DNA from: Bacteroidota bacterium
GTDB lineage: Bacteria > Bacteroidota > Bacteroidia > Sphingobacteriales > Sphingobacteriaceae
Length of the DNA: 64,000 nucleotides
Reading direction: 5' to 3'
Assembly: GCA_023450085.1 (NCBI GenBank)
Contig: JAEXHI010000014.1
Location: forward strand, 10,536 to 74,535
The notes beneath the pieces are model-generated. The model was not told where the DNA came from. It saw only the letters and a list, made by a program, of their open reading frames with translations, and ran no database searches. Position 1 is the first letter of the stretch. Every line of letters begins with the position of its first letter. Of this stretch, positions 16,399-25,164 are shown one piece after another. A program made the position numbers and the translations under genes.

Positions 16399-16773
16399 AT
16401 GTTAACCTTTTTAAAAGCACAAGCTTCGTCACTAACGGCAACGTTGGTTGATTATATTACCACATGGTTTTGTGTGAGCTTTTTGGGGGTTTGGTATGTT
16501 GCAGGGAGTGTAACAGGAACAGTTGTTGGTGGCTGTGTAAACTTCTACATGGGGCGTAATTGGGTCTTTAACTCTACCAGTAAAGACATTAAGCCTCAAA
16601 TTGTGAAGTACATTTTGGTGTGGTGCGGCAATCTTATCATCGTAACCACAGGAGTTTACATACTCACTCACTTTTTAAGCATAAACTATATGCTGTCGAA
16701 GATTCTCGTTTCTGGGTTAATCGGTACTATTTATAATTACTTCATGCAGAAGCAATTCATTTTCACGCAGTAA
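16399..16773 (+). CDS. GtrA family membrane protein
   Basis: A 124-residue protein with four membrane helices in the GtrA pattern: LVDYITTWFC, then VGGCVNFYMGRNWVF, then GNLIIVTTGVYIL, and finally NYFMQKQFIF. GtrA proteins are thought to flip polyprenyl-linked sugars or related lipids, and they frequently sit with glycolipid genes. In this operon it could move an inositol lipid or its precursor across the inner membrane (inference). The ATG at 16399 follows the pgpA stop by 5 bases; the next gene starts 2 bases after its stop. Confidence 0.85.
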   Translation: MLTFLKAQASSLTATLVDYITTWFCVSFLGVWYVAGSVTGTVVGGCVNFYMGRNWVFNSTSKDIKPQIVKYILVWCGNLIIVTTGVYILTHFLSINYMLSKILVSGLIGTIYNYFMQKQFIFTQ

Positions 16774-16775
16774 AA

Positions 16776-19334
16776 ATGAAAAAGACATATAAAATATTAA
16801 TTTATGCACTTACTTTTTTAAGTGCTACTGTAATGGGTGTATCATCGGCATTTGCCCAAAAAACCATCATTACAGGAACCGTTAGAGACGCTGTGACTAA
16901 GGAAACGCTCCCTTATGTGTCGATTTTTTTTAACGACACCCGTATTGGTACCCAAACCGATATTGATGGGAATTTCAAAATCAGCACCAACGAAGATTAC
17001 AACCAACTGAAGTTTAATTATGTTGGCTATGAGGTTTTAGTAAAGAACATTGTAGTGGGACAAACCCAAAAAATAGATGTGCTTTTAAAATCCAATGCCC
17101 AGTCGTTAAACGAGGTGACCATTATAGCAGGCAAGAGAAGATACTCGAACAAGAACAACCCAGCGGTTGAACTCATTAGGCAAGTAATTGAACACAAAGA
17201 CGAAAACCAGCCTAAAGCTTACGAAACGGTACAGTACAAAGAATATGAAAAGATGTTGTTTTCTATGAGCAATATCTCTGAGAAATTCAAGAACAAACGC
17301 ATGTTCAGGAACTATCAGTTTCTTTTCCAAGAGCAGGATTCGACACAAATTGGTGGTAAAAACCTACTTCCTATTTATATCCAGGAAAAACTTGCCGACC
17401 AGTATTTGAGTTTCTCTCCAGATAAAAGCAAAACCGTAGTATTGGCCGAAAAGCAGGTACAATTTGATAACAGATACATCGATAATCAAGGGATGAAAGC
17501 CTACTTTGATAGGATGTATCAAAACATCAATATCTACGATAACAACATCTCTGTAATGAGTAATGATTTCTTGAGCCCTATCGCTAATTCTGCGCCAACG
17601 TTCTACAAATTCTTCATTACAGATACCTTAAAAAATATCACGCCTAACGTCATCGAGCTTTCTTTTACGCCGCGTAACAAGGGCGACATGTTGTTTGAAG
17701 GCAAAATCTACATCACCATGGATGGCAATTTTGCCGTACAAAGGGCTTCATTTGGAGTGAACAAAAACATCAACCTTAACTTTGTAAGGGGAATGCAGAT
17801 TGATTTAGATTTTGAAAAGAATGTAGATAAACGCTATTACTTAAGTAAAAGCACGCTTATTGCAGATTTCGGGATCAACAAAAACAAAGGCTTGGGCTTT
17901 ACTGGTGAACGTAGCGTAAATTATAAAGAATACAAAACCAACGTCGACATTCCCGATACTGTTTTCTCTGGTAAGAAAATTGAAATTCTAGCTGGCGCAG
18001 AGAAAAGATCAGATGATTTTTGGAGGAAGAACCGTTTAGATACCATTCCGGAAAAACAGCTGAAAATTTACAGCAATATCGATACCCTACAGAACCTACC
18101 TTCCTTTAAGCGTACTATGCAAATTGTAACCCTGTTATTTGCGGGTTATCAAAATTTGGGGCCTTATGAAATTGGACCTGTAAATACCTTTTACAGCTTT
18201 AACAATGTTGAGGGTTTCCGTTTGCGTTTAGGCGGACGTACGACTCCAGAGCTTAGTAAAAGATATTATTTTGAAAACTATGCTGCTTACGGATTTAAGG
18301 ACGAAAAATGGAAGTTCTTCTTATCGGCCACCTATTCTTTGAACAACAAATCTATTTACAAATTTCCTCAAAACTATATCAGGGCGAGTTTCCAAAGAGA
18401 TACCAAAATACCTGGACAGGAATTACAATTTGTACAAGAAGACAACTTTTTGCTATCGTTTAAACGTGGTGTAAATGACATGTTGCTTTACAATGATTTT
18501 TATCGTGTAGATTACGTTAGGGAATTTGAAAATCGTTTTTCATATACCGTTGGTTTCAAAAAATGGTCGCAAACCCCTGCTGGAGGGCTAGTTTACAGTG
18601 ATGCGGGTAGCAACTCTTACATCAATAGGTTAACCACTAGTGAGTTTAGCGTGAGTTTAAGATATGCTAAAAATGAAAAATTCTACCAAGGCAAAATATA
18701 TCGTACGCCTATTATCGATAGATATCCTATCTATAATTTAAAATATACCATGGGCGTGAAAGGCCTTTTAGGTGGTGAATATAACTACCACAATATTATG
18801 GGCAGTATAGATAAGCGTTTTTATGTATCGCAATTAGGCTTTACGGATGTACGTTTGGAAGCAGGCTATATTTCTGGAAAACTACCTTTTCCTTTGCTAG
18901 CGGTACACCGTGCCAACCAAACCTATGCCTACCAACTTAACTCTTACAACTTAATGAACTTTCTTGAGTTTGTGAGTGACCACTACGCGAGTATAAATAT
19001 TGATCATAGTTTTAACGGATTTTTCCTAAATAAGATACCTTTGTTAAATAAATTGAAGCTGCGTGAAATTATATCGTTCAAAGCCATTTACGGTGGACTA
19101 AGAGACGAGAACAACCCAGAAAAAACCAATACAGGTATTTATAAAATGCCTACTTACGAAAATGGGATGCAAAGAACTTACTCGTTAAACAAAGAACCTT
19201 ATATGGAAGGTAGCGTGGGTTTAGGTAATATTTTCAAACTACTTAGGGTAGATTTGGTTAAACGTTTTAACTATCTTAATAACCCAGAGGTTTCTGAGTG
19301 GGGAATTAGAGCACGAGTTAAACTTGACTTTTAA
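16776..19334 (+). CDS. DUF5686 outer-membrane protein with carboxypeptidase-like regulatory domain
   Basis: An 852-residue exported protein. A signal peptide (1-27, ending SSAFA) is followed by a CarboxypepD_reg-like beta-sandwich (about 30-115: ITGTVRDAVTKETLPYVSIF, GTQTDIDGNFKI, FNYVGYE). The remaining ~730 residues are the DUF5686 region, which looks like a large outer-membrane beta-barrel, ending with aromatic and alternating residues (GIRARVKLDF). DUF5686 proteins have no proven role. Being embedded without gaps among inositol-lipid genes (2 bases after GtrA, 3 before the CDP-alcohol transferase) suggests a part in placing or anchoring these lipids in the outer membrane. Confidence 0.85.
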   Translation: MKKTYKILIYALTFLSATVMGVSSAFAQKTIITGTVRDAVTKETLPYVSIFFNDTRIGTQTDIDGNFKISTNEDYNQLKFNYVGYEVLVKNIVVGQTQKIDVLLKSNAQSLNEVTIIAGKRRYSNKNNPAVELIRQVIEHKDENQPKAYETVQYKEYEKMLFSMSNISEKFKNKRMFRNYQFLFQEQDSTQIGGKNLLPIYIQEKLADQYLSFSPDKSKTVVLAEKQVQFDNRYIDNQGMKAYFDRMYQNINIYDNNISVMSNDFLSPIANSAPTFYKFFITDTLKNITPNVIELSFTPRNKGDMLFEGKIYITMDGNFAVQRASFGVNKNINLNFVRGMQIDLDFEKNVDKRYYLSKSTLIADFGINKNKGLGFTGERSVNYKEYKTNVDIPDTVFSGKKIEILAGAEKRSDDFWRKNRLDTIPEKQLKIYSNIDTLQNLPSFKRTMQIVTLLFAGYQNLGPYEIGPVNTFYSFNNVEGFRLRLGGRTTPELSKRYYFENYAAYGFKDEKWKFFLSATYSLNNKSIYKFPQNYIRASFQRDTKIPGQELQFVQEDNFLLSFKRGVNDMLLYNDFYRVDYVREFENRFSYTVGFKKWSQTPAGGLVYSDAGSNSYINRLTTSEFSVSLRYAKNEKFYQGKIYRTPIIDRYPIYNLKYTMGVKGLLGGEYNYHNIMGSIDKRFYVSQLGFTDVRLEAGYISGKLPFPLLAVHRANQTYAYQLNSYNLMNFLEFVSDHYASINIDHSFNGFFLNKIPLLNKLKLREIISFKAIYGGLRDENNPEKTNTGIYKMPTYENGMQRTYSLNKEPYMEGSVGLGNIFKLLRVDLVKRFNYLNNPEVSEWGIRARVKLDF

Positions 19335-19337
19335 AAG

Positions 19338-20627
19338 ATGAAGCTAAGAGATAACCTTCAACAAGGTATTTATAAAGTAATCAATCCTTTTGTAAAGGGA
19401 TTGATCAAAATTGGGCTTACCCCCAATATGGTGACTACCATTGGTTTGATATTGAACATTGGTGTAGCCGTTATTTTTATCATGGGAGCCGAGAAAGCAA
19501 ACCGTGGAGAATTGGAGTACGTAGGCTGGGCAGGTGCATTGGTGCTATTTGCTGGTTTATTTGATATGCTTGATGGCCAAGTAGCCCGTTTGGGCAACAT
19601 GAGTTCCAAATTTGGTGCATTGTATGATTCTGTATTAGATCGTTATAGCGAAATGGTGATGTTTTTAGGCATCTGTTATTACCTTATTTCGCACCATTAT
19701 TTTTTAAGTTCGCTATTTGCATTTATTGCTTTAATAGGTTCTATGATGGTAAGTTACACCCGTGCCCGTGCCGAAGGTTTAGGCGTGGAGTGTAAAGGTG
19801 GTTTAATGCAACGTCCAGAGCGTGTGGTAACCATTGGCGTTTTTGCCATTGCCTGCGGTATTGCTTATAATTTTTTAGGTGGCGATTACAAAGTTTTTGT
19901 TCCTGGCATTAAGTTCCATGTGTTTGAAACCATGACCATTTTCACCTTGCCTATTGCCATTATGGCGGTATTGACCAATATTACTGCGGTGAACAGGCTA
20001 AGAGAAGCTAAAAAGGCTTTAGATGCACAGGACTTCTTAAAAGCTAATCAGAATAAAGCAGCTTTGGTAGCAGGTATCCTTTTATTTGCTGGCTTAGCTT
20101 TTGGAACTTCTGCAAACTCACAAGCACAGCAAGTACCAGAGGGCGATCCTTCGCCACTTACTTTCCCCGTACCTAAAAATATCGACAATCAGTTGTTTTA
20201 TGTACAACGCGACCCTAATATCAATACCATCATCTGTCAGTTAAATTTGGACGAGGATGGCCAACCAATCAAAGACAAGCCAGTTAATGTATTTTGGATG
20301 CGCTATGCAGATAAGGAAGGGAAAAAAGACCTGAATTATATCCAACGTAAATTTGCCTACGGCATACAAACCAAGGATATCGGAAATGGAAATTTTGAAT
20401 TACGTTTCGTATCCTATAAAAAATTCCCTTTGTTACTTACCAAGTCTGCAGTAGATAAAAAATACCACGTATACGTGACTGCTAACAACAAAAAGATTTT
20501 GTTGGACAGGATTTTCTTAAGGATTGAAGGTGGTTCATTTTGGCTACCAAATGTTAAATATGTTGAATTGAAAGGTTACGATGCCAATAACCCTAGCAAG
20601 GCAGTAACTGAAAGAATAAAAGTGTAA
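19338..20627 (+). CDS. CDP-alcohol phosphatidyltransferase fused to DUF4833, likely phosphatidylinositol-phosphate synthase
   Basis: The N-terminal ~220 residues are a complete CDP-alcohol phosphotransferase with the perfect active-site pattern DxxDGxxAR(x8)GxxxDxxxD: D76, D79, G80, A83, R84, G93, D97, D101. It would join CDP-diacylglycerol and inositol phosphate, giving phosphatidylinositol phosphate. After residue 240 comes a second hydrophobic segment (AALVAGILLFAGLAFG) with a signal-peptidase-like end (NSQAQ, cut after A263 possible), then about 150 residues resembling DUF4833, which is exported in other proteins. The usual CDP-AP enzyme is about 200-230 residues, so the C-terminal part is an added domain. 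It is tightly packed in the operon (3 and 4 bases to its neighbours). Confidence 0.85.
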   Translation: MKLRDNLQQGIYKVINPFVKGLIKIGLTPNMVTTIGLILNIGVAVIFIMGAEKANRGELEYVGWAGALVLFAGLFDMLDGQVARLGNMSSKFGALYDSVLDRYSEMVMFLGICYYLISHHYFLSSLFAFIALIGSMMVSYTRARAEGLGVECKGGLMQRPERVVTIGVFAIACGIAYNFLGGDYKVFVPGIKFHVFETMTIFTLPIAIMAVLTNITAVNRLREAKKALDAQDFLKANQNKAALVAGILLFAGLAFGTSANSQAQQVPEGDPSPLTFPVPKNIDNQLFYVQRDPNINTIICQLNLDEDGQPIKDKPVNVFWMRYADKEGKKDLNYIQRKFAYGIQTKDIGNGNFELRFVSYKKFPLLLTKSAVDKKYHVYVTANNKKILLDRIFLRIEGGSFWLPNVKYVELKGYDANNPSKAVTERIKV

Positions 20628-20631
20628 TACC

Positions 20632-21261
20632 ATGGCAAAGAATTTTATTTCAAACTCTAAAGAATCCACCAGGATGTTCAAGAGCGACTTGCTAGAGCCG
20701 CTTTCGAAAGTAAAGTATTACGTGCCTTTGCTCATTTACGTGCCTTTGATTTTTTTCTTGGCTTGGAAAGGATTATTTGATGTCGGCACTCCAGTATTAG
20801 AATTTTTGGGATGGATTGCTTTTGGCCTTTTCATTTGGACCATTACCGAATATGTACTGCATCGCTGGATTTTCCATTTTTACCCAACCAGTAAATGGGG
20901 TAAACGCATCCATTTTATTTTCCATGGGGTACATCACGATTATCCTAATGATGCCAACCGTTTGGTGATGCCTCCATCGGCAAGTATTCCATTAGCTTTA
21001 GGTTTTTACTTTCTGTTCGATTGGCTTTTACCTGATACTAAAGTGTATCCCTTTTTTATTGGTTTCATTGGAGGTTATCTGTTTTATGACATGGTACACT
21101 ATGCGCTTCATCACGCCAATTTCAAAAGTGGATTTTGGAAAACGTTAAAACATCATCACATGTTGCATCACTACCAAGATGCTTCTAAAGGTTTTGGAGT
21201 AAGCTGGATGTTTTGGGATGGAATATTTAGGTCAGGATTTGAGAAGAACAAACAGCAATAA
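20632..21261 (+). CDS. Fatty acid hydroxylase (Scs7-like ceramide 2-hydroxylase)
   Basis: A 209-residue integral membrane di-iron enzyme. The eight-histidine pattern is complete: EYVLHRWIFH (H77, H82), H94 and FHGVHHDYP (H98, H101, H102), HYALHH (H156, H160, H161) and LKHHHMLHHY (H174-176, H179, H180). This matches yeast Scs7, which 2-hydroxylates the N-acyl chain of ceramide, and sphingolipids with 2-hydroxy iso-fatty acids are known from Sphingobacteria. Location in the inositol/ceramide operon supports the role. The start follows the previous stop by 4 bases. Confidence 0.88.
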   Translation: MAKNFISNSKESTRMFKSDLLEPLSKVKYYVPLLIYVPLIFFLAWKGLFDVGTPVLEFLGWIAFGLFIWTITEYVLHRWIFHFYPTSKWGKRIHFIFHGVHHDYPNDANRLVMPPSASIPLALGFYFLFDWLLPDTKVYPFFIGFIGGYLFYDMVHYALHHANFKSGFWKTLKHHHMLHHYQDASKGFGVSWMFWDGIFRSGFEKNKQQ

Positions 21262-21273
21262 ACTTTAGCTTTT

Positions 21274-21353
21274 CGTCATTGCGAGGCACGAAGCAATCTT
21301 AAATTAATTGTATCGTAAATCGTAGTAGGATTGCTTCGTGCCTCGCAATGGCG
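21274..21353. repeat. Palindromic repeat inside the lipid operon
   Basis: A 25-bp inverted repeat with one mismatch (left arm 21274-21298, right arm 21329-21353, core ATTGCGAGGCACGAAGCAAT) separated by 30 bases. The same core family appears in spacers at 27796, 44711 and others. It could form a hairpin in the mRNA between the hydroxylase and PAP2 genes, ending 19 bases before the PAP2 ATG. Confidence 0.8.
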
Positions 21354-21372
21354 GCATTTAATAGAAAAAACA

Positions 21373-22314
21373 ATGACATCAGATATTCCTTCTGAGGAAC
21401 CAAAAAGAAATTTAAAAAAAGACCTGCCATTAACGCTCGGTATTTCGGCACTCTACCTGATCATTTCATACTTTTTAGTAGGCTACAAAACTGACCAATT
21501 GGTTTTAATTGGGATTTTTAATGCCTTATATTACCTATCGGCCACTACTCGAAAATTCATCATAGGCTTTTCCATCTTCATTGTATATTGGATCATCTAT
21601 GATTACATGAAGGCCTTTCCAAATTATAATTACAACCCTGTACACATTGCCGATCTTTATAATTTCGAAAAGAGTGTTTTTGGTATTGAGCAAGGCAAAT
21701 TAGTACTTACACCCAATGAATATTGGTTGTTGCACACTAATGCTTTTTTAGATGTACTTACAGGTTTTTTCTACTTGATGTGGATCCCTGTTCCCCTAGC
21801 TTTTGCCGCCTATCTTTTTTTCACCAATAAAAAGCACTTCTTATATTTTCTGCTCACTTTTGTTTGGGCAAATTTATTGGGCTTTGTGGTGTACTACCTC
21901 TACCCTGCTGCCCCGCCTTGGTATGTGCAACAGCACGGTTTTGACTTTATAGCGGGCACCCCTGGAAATACCGCAGGCTTGGCTCGCTTTGATCACTTCT
22001 TTAACATCGAGCTGTTCAAGTCAATTTACGCTAAAGGCTCCAATGTATTTGCGGCAATGCCTTCGTTGCACTCCGCTTATCCACTCATTGTAGTTTACTA
22101 TGCTTTTAAAGGCAAATTCAAAAAAGCCAATATCTTCTTCGTTATGGTAATGGTAGGAATATGGTTTGCAGCCGTTTATACTAGCCACCATTATTTGGCC
22201 GATGTATTGGCAGGAATTACCACGGCTTTAGTAGGCATATTTTCATTTAATTGGTTAAAAGAACGAAAACCATTAGCTAACTTTATTGAGCGCATGTTAA
22301 AACTTATTTCCTAA
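21373..22314 (+). CDS. PAP2 / Aur1-like inositolphosphotransferase, likely inositol-phosphorylceramide synthase
   Basis: A 313-residue membrane protein with six or so helices. The phosphatase signature is of the Aur1/Ipt1 branch: AAMPSLHSAYP (H233) and SHHYLADVLAGI (H272/H273, D277). Eukaryotic Aur1 moves phosphoinositol from phosphatidylinositol to ceramide. The Bacteroides inositol-lipid cluster carries a PAP2-type gene with the same role. The ATG at 21373 is chosen since the upstream in-frame region lies in the palindromic repeat. The stop overlaps the ATG of the next gene (TAATG at 22312-22316). Confidence 0.87.
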   Translation: MTSDIPSEEPKRNLKKDLPLTLGISALYLIISYFLVGYKTDQLVLIGIFNALYYLSATTRKFIIGFSIFIVYWIIYDYMKAFPNYNYNPVHIADLYNFEKSVFGIEQGKLVLTPNEYWLLHTNAFLDVLTGFFYLMWIPVPLAFAAYLFFTNKKHFLYFLLTFVWANLLGFVVYYLYPAAPPWYVQQHGFDFIAGTPGNTAGLARFDHFFNIELFKSIYAKGSNVFAAMPSLHSAYPLIVVYYAFKGKFKKANIFFVMVMVGIWFAAVYTSHHYLADVLAGITTALVGIFSFNWLKERKPLANFIERMLKLIS

Positions 22315-22748
22315 TGGAGATTATTCAGCTCAATACCGTTAACGAAAACCAAGCCTTAGAAATTTATGAACTAAGTAATCAATTGGGCTATGCAAATGAC
22401 CCTGAATTGCTATTTACGAGATTAAAGCAAATCGTAAACTTAAAAGACCATGCCGTTTTTGCCGCACAATTGAATGGGAAAATAGTGGGCTGGTTGCATT
22501 GCTTGGTTTGCCTCAGGGTAGAAAGTCCTTTGTTTGTAGAAGTAGCAGGTTTGGTGGTTGATGAAAATGTGCGAGGACAACAAATTGGCAAAAAACTTAT
22601 TGAAGCTAGCAAGACTTGGAGTCGCAACCAAGAGATTTTTAGTATGCGTATCCGCTGCAATGTAATTCGTACAGAAAGTCATCAATTTTACCAAGCATTA
22701 GGCTTCATCAGCAACAAAGCTCAAAAGGTATTTGAAATGACCTTATAA
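22314..22748 (+). CDS. GNAT family N-acetyltransferase
   Basis: A 144-residue protein with the typical order: HAVFAAQLNGKIVGWLHCLV, VEVAGLVVDENVRGQQIGKK (acetyl-CoA loop RGQQIG), and ESHQFYQALGFISNKAQKVF. Its start overlaps the PAP2 stop by 1 base, so it is in the lipid operon and translationally coupled. Substrate unknown; a role in lipid headgroup acylation would be speculation. It closes the operon. Confidence 0.88.
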   Translation: MEIIQLNTVNENQALEIYELSNQLGYANDPELLFTRLKQIVNLKDHAVFAAQLNGKIVGWLHCLVCLRVESPLFVEVAGLVVDENVRGQQIGKKLIEASKTWSRNQEIFSMRIRCNVIRTESHQFYQALGFISNKAQKVFEMTL

Positions 22749-22915
22749 GCCTTATCTCCAACACAACATCCCGAAACATTTCCACCTAGCTATCAAATCA
22801 TTACAAAGTAATTTATTTCGTTTTAGTTGATTTATAGGCTCTATATTCTTCACACATTCAAGGAATAATTCTTTATATTTAACGAGTAATTCCCAAACAA
22901 ACGAAGAACCTCTTT

Positions 22916-24985
22916 ATGATGCCTAGCGCCACCAAAAAACAACATTTGCTGTTTTGCATGCTCATGCTTTGTATTGGCGTTACGGTAAAGGCACAAACTT
23001 CCAAAATTGACGACTTGCTTGGCCAATGGGACAAAAACAGTCCTGACACTACTCAAATAAAAGTTTTAAGAAAATTGTCAGCGGCTTACACCTCGGTTGA
23101 TCCCCTTAAAAAATTCTATTATGCCAATCAATATCTGCAGTTAGCAAAGAAAAACAACATCGATTCTTCCATCTCAAATGCCTATTTAGATATGGGAATT
23201 GCTTACGCGGTAAGAAGTCAGCTAGATAGTGGTTTATATTATTTCAAACTCGGTCATGAAATAGCTAAGGAAAGTAATTACCTCCCTGGAATTGCCAGAG
23301 GCTATGTGAACATGGGTTTTATTTTGGACCGTCAGGACAAGAAAAAAGAATCAGTAAAGTATTACGAAGAATCGTTAAAAATTTACCGAAAGCTCAACAA
23401 CAGGAAAGGGATTAACCAATGCATTATGAACTTGGGTTCTCTCTATTTCGACTTAGGCGAGTACAAAACTGCTGATCTCTACTTCCATCAGGTATTGGAT
23501 AACGTAAGGGAAACACCAAACGATCAGGCAGGCTTGGCCAATGCACTTTTTTCATTGGGTAATTCCAATAGGAAACTAGGAAATTCCCAGAAGTCGTTGG
23601 AATATTTTCGTCAAAGCTTAGCCATTAGAGAAAAAATAGGTGACTTAAACGGCATCGCTCTTAGTAACTGGGGCATTGGCTTAGTGATGAATAATACCAA
23701 CAAATTTGAACAGGCCTTAGTTCACCTGAAAGTTGCGCTGGAAAACAATCGAAAAACAAAAAACGTTTACCAGGAATCTATTGTCTTGATGGCAATATCA
23801 CATGCCTATTTACATCTGGAAGACTATAAAAAGGCAGAAGAAAATATAAAGCTAGCCTTGGACAAGGCGAAGGAAGCAGAATCAAAAACTTTGGTGGTGC
23901 AAGCACTTGAGAACCTGGTAAACATCGAAACAGCACAGAAAAAATTTGACCTTGCCCTGAAACATCAATCGGATTACATGGCTATTAATGATAGCCTTAA
24001 TAATTCCAAGACCAAGAAAGAGGTTATTTTAAACGATCTAAAAAGGGTAAACACCGACAATAAAAATCTAGAAGAACACAACCAGAAAATTTCCGAAAAA
24101 ATTACTGATTACGCGATCATCATTGTTATTGTTACTGCTTTGCTATTGGTGGTTGCTATTTTGCTGTTGTTATATTATAAGCGTAACTCAGAAAATAAAA
24201 ATGCCAATATTTTACTGCAAAAACAGAAACAGGAAATTGCCGAAGTAAACGAAGAGCTGAAAACTCAAATGGAGATTATCAACGCCCAAAATGTGGAGCT
24301 TGAAAAACTCAATAGGGTAAAAAATAAATTCTTCTCCATTGTTTCACACGATTTAAGGGCCCCTATTAATTCCCTAATGAGCTTGTTTGAAATGTATCGC
24401 AATGGTGTTTTGAATGAGGAAGAACTTGGTGAATTATTGAACAGATTGGAAGATACCATTTATAATACCGCCGCCTTCCTGGATAATCTATTGGAATGGT
24501 CAAAAAGCCAATTAGAAGGTATTACTGTTAACCCTATTCAAGTAGAACTTCATCAAATTGTGTCACACAACATCAAACTGATGGATTCTCACATCAGAAC
24601 AAAATCTATTAAGGTTCAAAACAATGTACCTGCTGATGCTTTAGCCTTTGTGGATTTAAATATGATTCACGTAGTCATCAGAAATTTGCTTTCCAACGCC
24701 ATAAAATTCTGCAAAGCTAATGATGAGGTTGTTTTTGAAGCCAAGCTTGAAGGTGAAAACATTATTTGCACCATTAGGGATACTGGCCCTGGCATTAGCG
24801 ACACCGACCTAGAGAATTTATTTAATCTGGCCCATACGCCAAATACGGGCACCGCTGGTGAAAGAGGGTACCACATCGGGCTTATCTTGTGTCAGGATAT
24901 GATTACCCAAAATCATGGCAGCTTGAAAGTAGATAGCCAATTAGGTAAAGGAACCACATTTTTTATTACGTTGCCTAGCGAGTAA
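22916..24985 (+). CDS. TPR-containing sensor histidine kinase
   Basis: A 689-residue exported/membrane sensor. Signal sequence to about residue 27 (ending KAQ), then a periplasmic region of about six TPR repeats (about 75-350), a coiled-coil stretch, a transmembrane helix (about 399-420), and the kinase core. The latter has H478 in FFSIVSHDLRAP, the N box NLLSNAIKFC, DTGPGIS, and a modified G2 region (RGYHIGLILC). No response regulator gene is next to it, so it is probably an orphan. The G2 box lacks the usual GxGLGL form, though the similar GYHIGL is present. Two ATGs (22916, 22919) could serve. Confidence 0.9.
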   Translation: MMPSATKKQHLLFCMLMLCIGVTVKAQTSKIDDLLGQWDKNSPDTTQIKVLRKLSAAYTSVDPLKKFYYANQYLQLAKKNNIDSSISNAYLDMGIAYAVRSQLDSGLYYFKLGHEIAKESNYLPGIARGYVNMGFILDRQDKKKESVKYYEESLKIYRKLNNRKGINQCIMNLGSLYFDLGEYKTADLYFHQVLDNVRETPNDQAGLANALFSLGNSNRKLGNSQKSLEYFRQSLAIREKIGDLNGIALSNWGIGLVMNNTNKFEQALVHLKVALENNRKTKNVYQESIVLMAISHAYLHLEDYKKAEENIKLALDKAKEAESKTLVVQALENLVNIETAQKKFDLALKHQSDYMAINDSLNNSKTKKEVILNDLKRVNTDNKNLEEHNQKISEKITDYAIIIVIVTALLLVVAILLLLYYKRNSENKNANILLQKQKQEIAEVNEELKTQMEIINAQNVELEKLNRVKNKFFSIVSHDLRAPINSLMSLFEMYRNGVLNEEELGELLNRLEDTIYNTAAFLDNLLEWSKSQLEGITVNPIQVELHQIVSHNIKLMDSHIRTKSIKVQNNVPADALAFVDLNMIHVVIRNLLSNAIKFCKANDEVVFEAKLEGENIICTIRDTGPGISDTDLENLFNLAHTPNTGTAGERGYHIGLILCQDMITQNHGSLKVDSQLGKGTTFFITLPSE

Positions 24986-25164
24986 AAAAAACAAATTCCC
25001 ATAATCAAATTTCAATTAGCAGACTGCAAAACGACTGTATTTGCAATATTTTACTTATTTCAATGTAGAATATCCCTCATCAACGCTATAATCTTTAACT
25101 ATATTGAACTATTTTTGATTGTATCGATGAAAAATTTGTCATTGATCTACTTCAAACCATTACT

